Source: Psychroserpens algicola (GTDB taxonomy: Bacteria; Bacteroidota; Bacteroidia; Flavobacteriales; Flavobacteriaceae). From it: 64,000 nt of DNA. Positions 15,605 to 23,046 of this stretch are shown here, piece by piece (the stretch's first letter is position 1; the number at the start of each line of letters is the position of its first letter). The notes under the pieces were generated by a model. The model was not told the DNA's origin and searched no databases. It was given only the letters and a program-made list of their open reading frames with translations. The translations under genes were made by a program, and so were the position numbers. The stretch lies in assembly GCF_014526325.1 (NCBI RefSeq), contig NZ_JACNMJ010000005.1, positions 124,001 to 188,000 on the forward strand, written 5' to 3'.

Positions 15605-15934
15605 TTATTCCCAGATTTTAGTTTCTACTTCATCTTTGTTTTTCTCCTCTAAAATCTTTTCTATTTTTTTATCCTCCCAGCTCTTATTAAAAAGGAATCT
15701 ACCTTTGTATACACTCCAGGCATGTATGACTATAAAAATAGTCCAAAATACAATTACAGAAATATTTAATCCAGTTATCACATCGGTATAAGGTCCTTCT
15801 AAAATGTAAAAATTATACGAAATAAGTGCGATTACAATTAGGTATAGCATGACATGCAAATAGAAAATTTTAATTTTCTGGACTTTTCGCTTTGCCTCTA
15901 AAAATCGTTTGTTTTCATCATTATTGAGTGCCAT
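15605..15934 (-). CDS. 2TM-domain membrane protein (copy 3)
   Basis: A 109-residue protein with the 2TM domain (PF13239 type). An amphipathic N-terminal helix (FLEAKRKVQKIKIFYLHVML) leads into two membrane helices (about 26-48 and 55-78). A charged C-terminal helix begins FNKSWEDKKIEKILEE and the chain ends in Trp-Glu. It is the most diverged of the four 2TM units in this operon, with a Lys/Glu insertion before the final Trp. No catalytic residues are seen. It lies between the kinase and regulator genes, so a sensory or scaffolding role in that pathway is inferred. Confidence 0.88.
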   Translation of the reverse strand: MALNNDENKRFLEAKRKVQKIKIFYLHVMLYLIVIALISYNFYILEGPYTDVITGLNISVIVFWTIFIVIHAWSVYKGRFLFNKSWEDKKIEKILEEKNKDEVETKIWE

Positions 15935-15955
15935 ATTATGATTACTTTAAATTAA

Positions 15956-16270
15956 TTACTCCCAAGATTGATGTTCCTTATCCATAAATTCTTTAACCTT
16001 TCTGTACTCCCAGTTTTTCCCAAAGATCAAATTTGGTAAAAACACAGAAGCCGCATGAGCTAATAAACCAATTCCCCAGAATGAAAATGTGATAAAATTT
16101 TGCCAATGAAAATAACTTTCACCTTCATCTAAATTTTGAATATTTATATAGCATATCACAAGATTTACGACAATATAAACTATAAGATGCGAATAAAACT
16201 TTTTGAGTTGTTTAACGCGTTTTGCTGCAAATTGATAACGCTCTTGATATAAAAAATCGTCTGTTTTCAT
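15956..16270 (-). CDS. 2TM-domain membrane protein (copy 2)
   Basis: A 104-residue 2TM-domain protein. The N-terminal helix (AAKRVKQLKKFYSHLIVYIV) runs into the first membrane span. The second span carries the shared FWGIGLLAHAASVF signature, and the C terminus reads GKNWEYRKVKEFMDKEHQSW with a final Glu. Its ATG overlaps the stop of the preceding 2TM gene by one base (TAATG), so the two are translationally coupled. The family is widespread in Flavobacteria and is often linked to LytS/LytTR pairs; its molecular role has not been assigned as far as I know. Confidence 0.9.
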   Translation of the reverse strand: MKTDDFLYQERYQFAAKRVKQLKKFYSHLIVYIVVNLVICYINIQNLDEGESYFHWQNFITFSFWGIGLLAHAASVFLPNLIFGKNWEYRKVKEFMDKEHQSWE

Positions 16271-16608
16271 TATTCCCAGTGCTTTTTATCTTTATCCATA
16301 AGTTCTTTTATTTTACGCTCTTCCCAATTCTTTCCGAATAAAAAATCAGGTCCGTAAACACCCATAAAGTGAAAAAAGACACCTATTCCCCAAAATATGG
16401 CTGTTGCAAATGTTCCAAAACTCCATAGTTCTCCACCATTAGTTACGATTAAGACAATGATAAAGATATTGACTATAACATATGAGGCAAAGTGCCAGTA
16501 AAAACCAATAAGTGCTTTTACCTTTTTTTGAGCTCTTAAGTAAGCTTCTTCTTTTTCAAAAGCTCTTTGACCTCTAATATTTACGTTATGATCTGTATTA
16601 TGTTCCAT
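16270..16608 (-). CDS. 2TM-domain membrane protein (copy 1)
   Basis: A 112-residue 2TM-domain protein. The cytosolic N-terminal helix (AYLRAQKKVKALIGFYWHFA) leads to two membrane spans (about 33-55 and 64-85). The second contains IFWGIGVFFHFMGVYG, and the tail is GKNWEERKIKELMDKDKKHW plus Glu. The GKNWE-x-RKI block is nearly identical to the kinase's own C-terminal 2TM domain. It starts 13 nt after the kinase stop and overlaps the next 2TM gene by one base. Its closeness to the kinase suggests that it forms hetero-oligomers with the kinase's fused domain (inference). Confidence 0.9.
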   Translation of the reverse strand: MEHNTDHNVNIRGQRAFEKEEAYLRAQKKVKALIGFYWHFASYVIVNIFIIVLIVTNGGELWSFGTFATAIFWGIGVFFHFMGVYGPDFLFGKNWEERKIKELMDKDKKHWE

Positions 16609-16621
16609 TTTACTTAGTTAT

Positions 16622-17965
16622 TTAATTCCAACGATCTTCTTCCTCACGCATAAATTTTTCAATTTTACGCTGTTCCCAGTTCTTTCCTAATACGCCATCA
16701 TTGACATATACTTTATAGGCATGAAATGCTAATCCCATTCCCCATCCAAACATTGGAAACCAAAACCACTGTATAGTATTTGGTGTATACCGATACCAGA
16801 TGAAAAATAAGAATGGAATGACAAGACAATAGGAGATTAGGCTATAATAAAATTCTTTCATGTCTTCAACACGCTTACGTGCTCTGACATATCTGTCGTC
16901 AAATTTTGATTTTGGTTCAATTGCTTTCATGATTGATACTTGTTTTGTAAGCATTGGTATTGCTACTGCAAAACGGTTTGCTTGTTGATTGATTGATACG
17001 GTTTTATTTGATAATAATTTATATCGCTGTTTGATATTCTCTAAGCCTACACCACTACTCTTTTTTACAATTTGTTTTGGTTGAAGGTTATTTTCAACAA
17101 CGAGCATACCATTTAACTCATAAATTTTGATGTATAAAGGTTTGCTACTGGTTACCATATTATGTTTTACAGCATTTTCTAACAAAAGTTGTAAGGATAA
17201 AGGCACTACTTTACTTTCAGGGTTTGTGGCTTGATCAGGTATTTCAAAAATAATGCTGTCTTCAAATCGCATTTTTAAAAGCGACATATAAGTTCGTGCA
17301 AAATTTAATTCTTCATCAACAGTAATTAGATCCTTATTTTTCTGCTCAAGTACATAACGGTATACTTTTGACAATGAGGTTGTAAACTTTTGTGCATTCT
17401 TAGGATTTTCTTCAATTAAACTGGTTAGAACATTTAAGCTATTAAACAAAAAGTGTGGATCCAGCTGGTTTTTTAAAGCATCAAATTTTGCACTTGCTGT
17501 ACCTGCAATTACCTTTTGCTCTTTAATTTTATTTTTTTGGTATCTGTTATAGAAAAATATAACATGAAATACCGATACGATACTCAAGGTAATCCAGAGC
17601 CCAAAACTATAGCCTTGCCAGGTTTCATTTTTGAGAAACGTTTCAAAGGTCAAACCATACAGCAATACTGAAACTAATGCTCGTAATAAAAACAAAGCAA
17701 TTAAGGTGATTATTGTAGACCCAATGATACCAATGACGATACGTTTGATGGTATCACCTTTTTTCCATTGACGATGCTCCATATAATCAAAGAATGCCAT
17801 ATTAGTATATCCTAAAACGAAGGCATATAATTGATAGAATCCAAAATCAATTAAAAAATCATTAATAGTTTTAAAGTTAAACCCGTCAGATAATGCATTT
17901 CCAATAACGAAAACAATACAACCGATAATGAAGGTAATTATGATGTTTTTAATTGATTTAGTCAT
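16622..17965 (-). CDS. LytS-type sensor histidine kinase with a C-terminal 2TM domain
   Basis: A 447-residue membrane kinase. Four hydrophobic spans occupy residues about 8-139. A His_kinase core follows with phospho-acceptor His171 in LDPHFLFNSLN and an ATPase segment (LLLENAVKHNM and SSGVGLENIKQRYKLL) to about 345. From residue 353 to the end lies a complete extra 2TM domain (YVRARKRVEDMKEFYYSL, two spans, then GKNWEQRKIEKFMREEEDRW and a final Asn). The ATPase domain is thus held between two membrane regions. It follows the TPR gene by 6 nt and is paired with the LytTR regulator three genes downstream. Confidence 0.93.
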   Translation of the reverse strand: MTKSIKNIIITFIIGCIVFVIGNALSDGFNFKTINDFLIDFGFYQLYAFVLGYTNMAFFDYMEHRQWKKGDTIKRIVIGIIGSTIITLIALFLLRALVSVLLYGLTFETFLKNETWQGYSFGLWITLSIVSVFHVIFFYNRYQKNKIKEQKVIAGTASAKFDALKNQLDPHFLFNSLNVLTSLIEENPKNAQKFTTSLSKVYRYVLEQKNKDLITVDEELNFARTYMSLLKMRFEDSIIFEIPDQATNPESKVVPLSLQLLLENAVKHNMVTSSKPLYIKIYELNGMLVVENNLQPKQIVKKSSGVGLENIKQRYKLLSNKTVSINQQANRFAVAIPMLTKQVSIMKAIEPKSKFDDRYVRARKRVEDMKEFYYSLISYCLVIPFLFFIWYRYTPNTIQWFWFPMFGWGMGLAFHAYKVYVNDGVLGKNWEQRKIEKFMREEEDRWN

Positions 17966-17971
17966 GATCTC

Positions 17972-18595
17972 TTATTCTTTACATGATTTAGTAACCTGTT
18001 CTGCTCGCTGTTTTCCCCAGTTAGGATGTAAGTCGCTTTCTGGTTTAAAGGTAGCAAAAAGTTCTATGGATTTTTCAATTTCAGCACAATAGGGCTTAGT
18101 GTCTTGTCCAAAATATTTAGCACTTCCCATACCCCATTCTGCTTTGCTAAAAACTACTCTAGGATTTTGAGGTGCTATTTTTTCGGCTTTGGCATACAGT
18201 TCTGTTATTTTTCCAGAGTACTTCATTCCATAAGTCATACCATCAAAGGCCACCCAATTGGTTAAAATATGAGCTTGCAATACTATAATTTCAGGATTAT
18301 CCTTACTGATAGCCATAGCTGAGTTAATATGTTCTTGTGCTTTATCTAATTGCGCTTTCAATATGTTTTCATCTTTAACATTCCAGCTTTTTAGGCTATT
18401 GATTTGAGCAATATAATAATGTGGCAACCACTTGTCGGTTTCAGCATTTGAAATACGCTCAAACATATTTTCAGCTTCATCTAACTTATTTTCTTGCCAA
18501 AGGCCAAATGCTTTTTGCATTCCTTTTTCAAAATTAGTTTGTGCATAGATTGTTCCTGAGACGAGTACTAATGCGATAATTATTAATTTTTTCAT
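17972..18595 (-). CDS. Periplasmic TPR-like protein
   Basis: A 207-residue exported protein with a Sec signal peptide (MKKLIIIALVLVSGTIYAQ) and no lipobox. The rest is helical and TPR-like: LWQENKLDEAENMFERI, then HYYIAQINSL, then AQEHINSAMAISKDNPEIIV. It ends with an extracytoplasmic segment containing two Cys (Cys193 region PYCAEIEK and the final KSCKE) that might pair. It lies between a DUF2141 gene and the sensor kinase with gaps of 4 and 6 nt. It is therefore a candidate ligand-binding or load-sensing accessory for that kinase (inference). Confidence 0.85.
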   Translation of the reverse strand: MKKLIIIALVLVSGTIYAQTNFEKGMQKAFGLWQENKLDEAENMFERISNAETDKWLPHYYIAQINSLKSWNVKDENILKAQLDKAQEHINSAMAISKDNPEIIVLQAHILTNWVAFDGMTYGMKYSGKITELYAKAEKIAPQNPRVVFSKAEWGMGSAKYFGQDTKPYCAEIEKSIELFATFKPESDLHPNWGKQRAEQVTKSCKE

Positions 18596-18599
18596 GATA

Positions 18600-19022
18600 T
18601 TAAAGTGTTATAGTTTGTGTTATTGATTCATTTTTTACTTCAAATTTTGCGTCGTCCCACTTTGGAGGTCCCATAAAACCTCTGGCATTATTTGAGCAGC
18701 CATAATCTTCTTTTGGAATGCCTAGAAAATTACTATCCATTTTATTATTCTCATTTTCATCGTGAAAAAAGGAAATAGCATATACGCCTGCTGGGATATT
18801 TTTAAAAGTTACTTCGCAACTATTATTTTCAATCAAACTCTTGGTTCCTTTATACCCTTTGCTTAAAAAAGAGGTTTCAGTGTTGTAAATTGATACAAAT
18901 ACTTTTCCTGTGTTACTACTCAAATTATTGATTTTAACGGTAACATCCTGTCCTTTGACATCTTGTGCATTAAGCATTTGGCTAAACACAAGGAAAATAA
19001 AAACTTTGACTAATACATTCAT
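18600..19022 (-). CDS. DUF2141 secreted protein
   Basis: A 140-residue exported protein. A signal peptide (to about residue 19, SQMLNAQ) precedes a DUF2141 beta-sandwich with the typical motifs GKVFVSIYNTETSF, IPAGVYAISFFHDENENNKM and FLGIPKEDYGCSNNARGFMG. The HDENENNKMD segment is a conserved acidic loop that may bind calcium. The function of DUF2141 is unknown. It is the first gene of the signalling operon that ends with the LytTR regulator. Its upstream region, up to the divergent beta-lactamase-family gene, holds a near-match to the -7 box (GATATTTG on the minus strand, 19068-19075). Confidence 0.9.
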   Translation of the reverse strand: MNVLVKVFIFLVFSQMLNAQDVKGQDVTVKINNLSSNTGKVFVSIYNTETSFLSKGYKGTKSLIENNSCEVTFKNIPAGVYAISFFHDENENNKMDSNFLGIPKEDYGCSNNARGFMGPPKWDDAKFEVKNESITQTITL

Positions 19023-19220
19023 AATATTATTGGTTTTACTGAAAATAGTTCAGTTGAATTGATATGACAAATATCTAACGGAAGTCGGCTTTTAAAAAAA
19101 AGGAATGACCGAATTGTATTTTTTTAAAGATGAATTGTAAAAAATCTGAAGATTTGAGTAACTTATTGCGATACAACACTACTAACATTGTACTTATTCA
19201 TACAAAAACAACCAATACAA

Positions 19221-21014
19221 ATGAAAAAATTAGCTTTATTCTTATGTGCATTATTGATGACAATTTCAATTGATGCGCAAGACAAACGACTTAAAGGCGT
19301 CGAAAAAGAACTGAATAAAATTCTTGAAGCAACTAAAGCAGCAGGTTTTGCTGTAGCTGTTGTAGATGGCGATAAAATTGTATACGCTAAAGGGTTTGGT
19401 TATAGCGATTATGAAAATAAAATTCCAGTTGATGCCAATACACTTTTTGCTATAGGCTCCTCCACAAAGGCCTTTACTTCGGCTATTTTGGGTTTATTAA
19501 GAGCCGATGATAAATTATCTTTTGATGATAATCCTAGAAAACATATTCCTGAATTAGAGTTCTTTGACGACAATATGAATAACAACATGATTATCAAAGA
19601 TCTGATGAGACATAGTACAGGATTACCACGCCATGACGGTTCGTGGTATTACTTCCCTACACATAGTAAAGACAGTCTTTTGATGCGTATCAAACATCAT
19701 GAACCGTTTACCGGAATTAGACAACAATGGTATTATAATAACTTTGGGTTCCTGGCTCAAGGTGTGATTGCAGAGCGTATTACAGGTAAAAGCTGGGAAG
19801 ATAATTTAAAGGATTACTTCTTTGCACCTTTAGAAATGACACGAACTAATGCTACAATTGCTGAAATGAAATCAAGTTCAAACGCAGCATTTGGGTATGA
19901 AGTAAAGGATGACAAGATTGAAAAAATGGACTATTACGACATTGCCGGAATGTCTCCTGCTGGAAGTATAAACAGTAGTGTTAATGATATGTCTAAGTGG
20001 TTAATCACATGGATAAATGATGGTAAATACAAGGATAAAGACATCATTCCTGAAAGCTATATCAACGAAGCAATGAGTTCTCAAATGGTTGTTGGTGGCA
20101 ATACACCTGATGATAAATTTCCAGATATTCATTTTTCAAATTATGGATATGGATGGTTTTTACAATCTTATAAAGGGCATTATCGTGTTGATCATGGTGG
20201 AAACATTGATGGATTTTCAGCCAATGTAGCATTTTTCCCTAGTGATAATATTGGTATTGTAGTATTGGCAAATCAAAATGGGTCGCCTGTACCATCATTG
20301 GTAAGAAATACAATTGCCGATAGAATGATTGGTGAGGAACGTTCTGATTGGGTTGGACGCTATGAAGAGAATCTCGAAAAAGGCAAAAAAGCACAAAAAG
20401 AGGCTGAAGAAAATTCGGAAACCTCTAATGTGAAAAACACTAAACCATCTCATATTAGCTTAGACTATACAGGGAAATATACTCATGATGGATATGGAAC
20501 ATTTGAAATCGTATCACAACATGACTCCTTATTTAGCACCATCAATTCAGATAAAATCTATTTACGTCACTATCATTATGATGTATTTGAGATGATTGAT
20601 GTTGTTGAAGGTAAAGTTGATACGGCTTCGTATGGAAAATCAATAAAAATCACTTTTGCGACCAATGATGCAGGTGATATTTCTGGAGCAAAACTTAAAA
20701 TTGAACCAACACTAGATGCTCTTGAATTTAAACGCACTCCAAACAGCATTGATGTTGACACTAAAACTTTAGAACAATATACAGGCGAATACGACATTTC
20801 TGGAACAACAATAAAAGTATTTATTAAAAAAGAAGCGCTTCATCTTTTTATCAAAGGGCAACCTGAATATGAATTGATAGCAACAGCAGAGCACAAGTTT
20901 TCATTTAAAACTCTTGAAGGTTTTAAAGTTGAATTTATAGCTTCTGATGACGGCACCATAACTGAGTTAAAAGCCATTCAACCTAACGGTACATTTGTTG
21001 CTAAACGTAAATAA
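19221..21014 (+). CDS. Beta-lactamase-family serine hydrolase with a DUF3471-like tail
   Basis: Using the ATG at 19221 gives 597 residues that begin with a clean signal peptide (MKKLALFLCALLMTISIDAQ); an ATG 33 nt earlier would only add a non-signal extension. The class C/esterase-type catalytic set is complete: Ser80-x-x-Lys83 (IGSSTKAF), Tyr172-Asn-Asn174, and the HGG motif in VDHGGNIDGFS. The C-terminal 200 residues (after about 400) hold DUF3471-like beta domains. Members are usually periplasmic D-aminopeptidases, esterases or penicillin-binding relatives rather than resistance enzymes. It is monocistronic or paired with the small downstream gene; divergent from the DUF2141 operon. Confidence 0.9.
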   Translation: MKKLALFLCALLMTISIDAQDKRLKGVEKELNKILEATKAAGFAVAVVDGDKIVYAKGFGYSDYENKIPVDANTLFAIGSSTKAFTSAILGLLRADDKLSFDDNPRKHIPELEFFDDNMNNNMIIKDLMRHSTGLPRHDGSWYYFPTHSKDSLLMRIKHHEPFTGIRQQWYYNNFGFLAQGVIAERITGKSWEDNLKDYFFAPLEMTRTNATIAEMKSSSNAAFGYEVKDDKIEKMDYYDIAGMSPAGSINSSVNDMSKWLITWINDGKYKDKDIIPESYINEAMSSQMVVGGNTPDDKFPDIHFSNYGYGWFLQSYKGHYRVDHGGNIDGFSANVAFFPSDNIGIVVLANQNGSPVPSLVRNTIADRMIGEERSDWVGRYEENLEKGKKAQKEAEENSETSNVKNTKPSHISLDYTGKYTHDGYGTFEIVSQHDSLFSTINSDKIYLRHYHYDVFEMIDVVEGKVDTASYGKSIKITFATNDAGDISGAKLKIEPTLDALEFKRTPNSIDVDTKTLEQYTGEYDISGTTIKVFIKKEALHLFIKGQPEYELIATAEHKFSFKTLEGFKVEFIASDDGTITELKAIQPNGTFVAKRK

Positions 21015-21075
21015 ATTGATTGTGTTTTGTAGTACTAAATTTATAATGTTCACGTTTAATATATAAACCAACAGT

Positions 21076-21456
21076 ATGAAAAGGCTTCTCATTGGTCTGG
21101 CAACCATCGCTCTTTTTATGGCGATGTTATATGGTGGATTTCATCTCTTCGGAAAAATCATTTACGATTCTCAGTCTTGTGAATTGTATAATATTGATAA
21201 CATCGAATTAAGAACAGGTATAAACGTTCCTGAAATTTCATCGACAGATTGCGAATGCAAAGATAACAGGAAGGTCTCTAAATTTGTAATTGACACTAAT
21301 ACAGTAGATGTGAATGATTATATCTCCAGAAATGATTTCACTTTAGTTGACGACTTGTATGTTAAAGAAAATGATACGAAAAATTCGACTTATAAGGTCG
21401 TTTTCAATAAGAAGACTGCAGAACTTATTGTCGATTTAACCTATAAGAACAATTAA
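21076..21456 (+). CDS. Hypothetical membrane-anchored protein
   Basis: A 126-residue protein that I do not recognise. An N-terminal hydrophobic helix (MKRLLIGLATIALFMAMLYG) acts as signal anchor. The periplasmic part has three Cys (in SQSCELYN and TDCECKDN) and an alternating beta pattern, ending VVFNKKTAELIVDLTYKN. The short Cys-x-Cys with a third Cys could form a disulfide. It lies 61 nt after the serine hydrolase on the same strand and just before a strong terminator, so it is probably the second gene of that unit. Confidence 0.75.
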   Translation: MKRLLIGLATIALFMAMLYGGFHLFGKIIYDSQSCELYNIDNIELRTGINVPEISSTDCECKDNRKVSKFVIDTNTVDVNDYISRNDFTLVDDLYVKENDTKNSTYKVVFNKKTAELIVDLTYKNN

Positions 21457-21476
21457 CTTTAGAAGAAGATAAACTT

Positions 21477-21508
21477 AAAAAGCACCAAATACATTGGTGC
21501 TTTTTTTA
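21477..21508. terminator. Bidirectional Rho-independent terminator
   Basis: An 8-bp GC-rich core (AGCACCAA at 21481-21488 with its complement at 21494-21501) is extended by flanking A/T pairs and has a 5-nt loop. T-runs occur on both strands. It lies between the convergent small membrane-protein gene and the prolyl isomerase gene and serves both. Confidence 0.9.
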
Positions 21509-21539
21509 TTTTATAAAATCGGAATCTAAGATGCGTAAC

Positions 21540-22472
21540 TTATTTGACATCCATTAACTCTACATCAAAAACCAGAGTTGCATTTGGTGGAATCACACCT
21601 CCAGCACCAGCTGCACCATAACCTAAATCACTAGGAATTACTAGTCGCGCTTTGTCACCAACATTTAGCAAACAAATCCCTTCATCCCAACCTGGAATAA
21701 CCTGACCAACACCTACTTGAAAATCTAATGGTGCATTTCTTTTGTATGATGAATCAAATACGGTTCCATCTGCTAACTGACCTTTATAATGTACTGACAC
21801 CATTTTACCAGCTTCAGCAGCTTTACCTGCTCCTTTTTGGATAATCTGGTAACGCAATCCGCTTTTAGTTTCTTCAAACCCTGAAGCCAATTTATCCAAC
21901 TCAGCTCTTGCTGCTTCTCTTTCAGCCGCAACTCTTGCTTCTCTAGCACCTTCAAAAACTCTAAATGCTTCTACAGCATTAAAGTTTTCAGCGTCGCTTC
22001 CAACTCTAACAATTTCTAAAGTTTCAATTTCGTCACCTTGAGCTATTGCATCTACGACATCTTGTCCTTCTATCACTTTTCCGAAGACTGTATGATTATT
22101 ATCCAACCAAGGTGTCTCAACGTGTGTAATAAAAAACTGGCTTCCGTTGGTACCTGGTCCTGCATTTGCCATAGACAATACGCCTGGTCCGTCGTGTTTT
22201 AAATCTGGGTGAAATTCATCATCAAATTTATAACCTGGATTTCCTGTTCCAGTCCCTTGAGGGCAACCACCTTGAATCATAAAATCAGGAATGACTCTGT
22301 GAAATTTTAACCCATCATAATAAGGTGTGCCTTGCGGCTTTACTTCATTTTCTAAATTTCCTTCAGCTAAAGCCACGAAATTACCTACTGTTCCTGGAGT
22401 TTTCTGAAATTCTAAAGCGACTAAAATAGCGCCTTTTGTGGTATTAAATTTTGCGTATAAACCGTCTTGCAT
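21540..22472 (-). CDS. Dual-family peptidyl-prolyl isomerase (cyclophilin-FKBP fusion)
   Basis: A 310-residue protein with two unrelated proline isomerase folds. Residues 1-165 are a cyclophilin ([20 protein letters not shown], and [19 protein letters not shown]). A charged, Ala/Glu/Arg-rich helical linker covers about 168-195. Residues 196-310 are an FKBP domain ([57 protein letters not shown]). Active-site aromatics of both folds appear present. There is no signal peptide, so it acts in the cytoplasm, possibly on nascent chains. The order is cyclophilin first; similar fusions are known from a few bacteria, including Flavobacteria, and protists. Confidence 0.95.
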   Translation of the reverse strand: MQDGLYAKFNTTKGAILVALEFQKTPGTVGNFVALAEGNLENEVKPQGTPYYDGLKFHRVIPDFMIQGGCPQGTGTGNPGYKFDDEFHPDLKHDGPGVLSMANAGPGTNGSQFFITHVETPWLDNNHTVFGKVIEGQDVVDAIAQGDEIETLEIVRVGSDAENFNAVEAFRVFEGAREARVAAEREAARAELDKLASGFEETKSGLRYQIIQKGAGKAAEAGKMVSVHYKGQLADGTVFDSSYKRNAPLDFQVGVGQVIPGWDEGICLLNVGDKARLVIPSDLGYGAAGAGGVIPPNATLVFDVELMDVK

Positions 22473-22495
22473 TGTATTAAATTTAAATTGAGGTG

Positions 22496-22503
22496 CAAAG
22501 ATA
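22496..22503 (-). promoter_or_regulatory. Candidate Bacteroidota -7 box (TATCTTTG)
   Basis: An exact TAnnTTTG match on the minus strand, 23 nt before the ATG of the cyclophilin-FKBP gene. The -33 position lacks a TTG, having only a TTC-like stretch, so support is moderate. Confidence 0.4.
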
Positions 22504-22588
22504 TGAAACTCTATTAGAAGAGCGAAGTTAGAACTACAATTTGGATATTGATGCTCATAAGATTAGTTTTGCTGAAACTGAAAACCTT

Positions 22589-23044
22589 ATGAGTTTTATT
22601 ACAAAATTAAAAACTGCCTTCGGAAATTCTAAAACCAATTCCGCTACAGCAATTTCAGATACAACCGATGCTATTATTAACGATATAGAGCATCAACCAT
22701 TTGCCATTTCTGAACATAATGTATTATATGCTGGCTTAAATGAGCTTGGTGGTTATTATTTTTTTCAGACAGTTATTGTCGGAACATTTAAAATTAAAAC
22801 TAAAAAAGGAGCACAACTTAGTATACATGGTCAAACATCAACCTTTACACTAGAGTCAGATTCTTTTGAATTAGAATCAGATCCTACTGATATAAAAGGG
22901 AGAAGTATCACTAAAATTGATTTTCAAATAGAAGAACAGAATGTAGAAAAAATACACCCTAAAGCTATTGATCAATTTAGTTTAAGTTGCGATAAGCAAG
23001 ACATTATATTTTCTGTCATTCATCTTAATGATGAAGAAGAATAA
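22589..23044 (+). CDS. Hypothetical cytoplasmic protein
   Basis: A protein of 151 residues if it starts at the ATG at 22589 (MSFITKLKTAFGNSK). A TTG at 22541 in the same frame would add 16 residues ([16 protein letters not shown]) and cannot be ruled out in a genome that uses TTG elsewhere. I do not recognise the family. There is no signal peptide or membrane helix. The middle has a beta-rich core, GGYYFFQTVIVGTFKIKTKK, and the tail is acidic. It is divergent from the isomerase gene and its stop lies 3 nt from the stop of the convergent recQ. Confidence 0.75.
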   Translation: MSFITKLKTAFGNSKTNSATAISDTTDAIINDIEHQPFAISEHNVLYAGLNELGGYYFFQTVIVGTFKIKTKKGAQLSIHGQTSTFTLESDSFELESDPTDIKGRSITKIDFQIEEQNVEKIHPKAIDQFSLSCDKQDIIFSVIHLNDEEE

Positions 23045-23046
23045 AT

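Noticed and set aside
19221-21014. Antibiotic-resistance beta-lactamase
   Set aside because: The motifs fit the wider serine hydrolase family with a long DUF3471-like tail, whose members are mostly peptidases or esterases; resistance is not supported.
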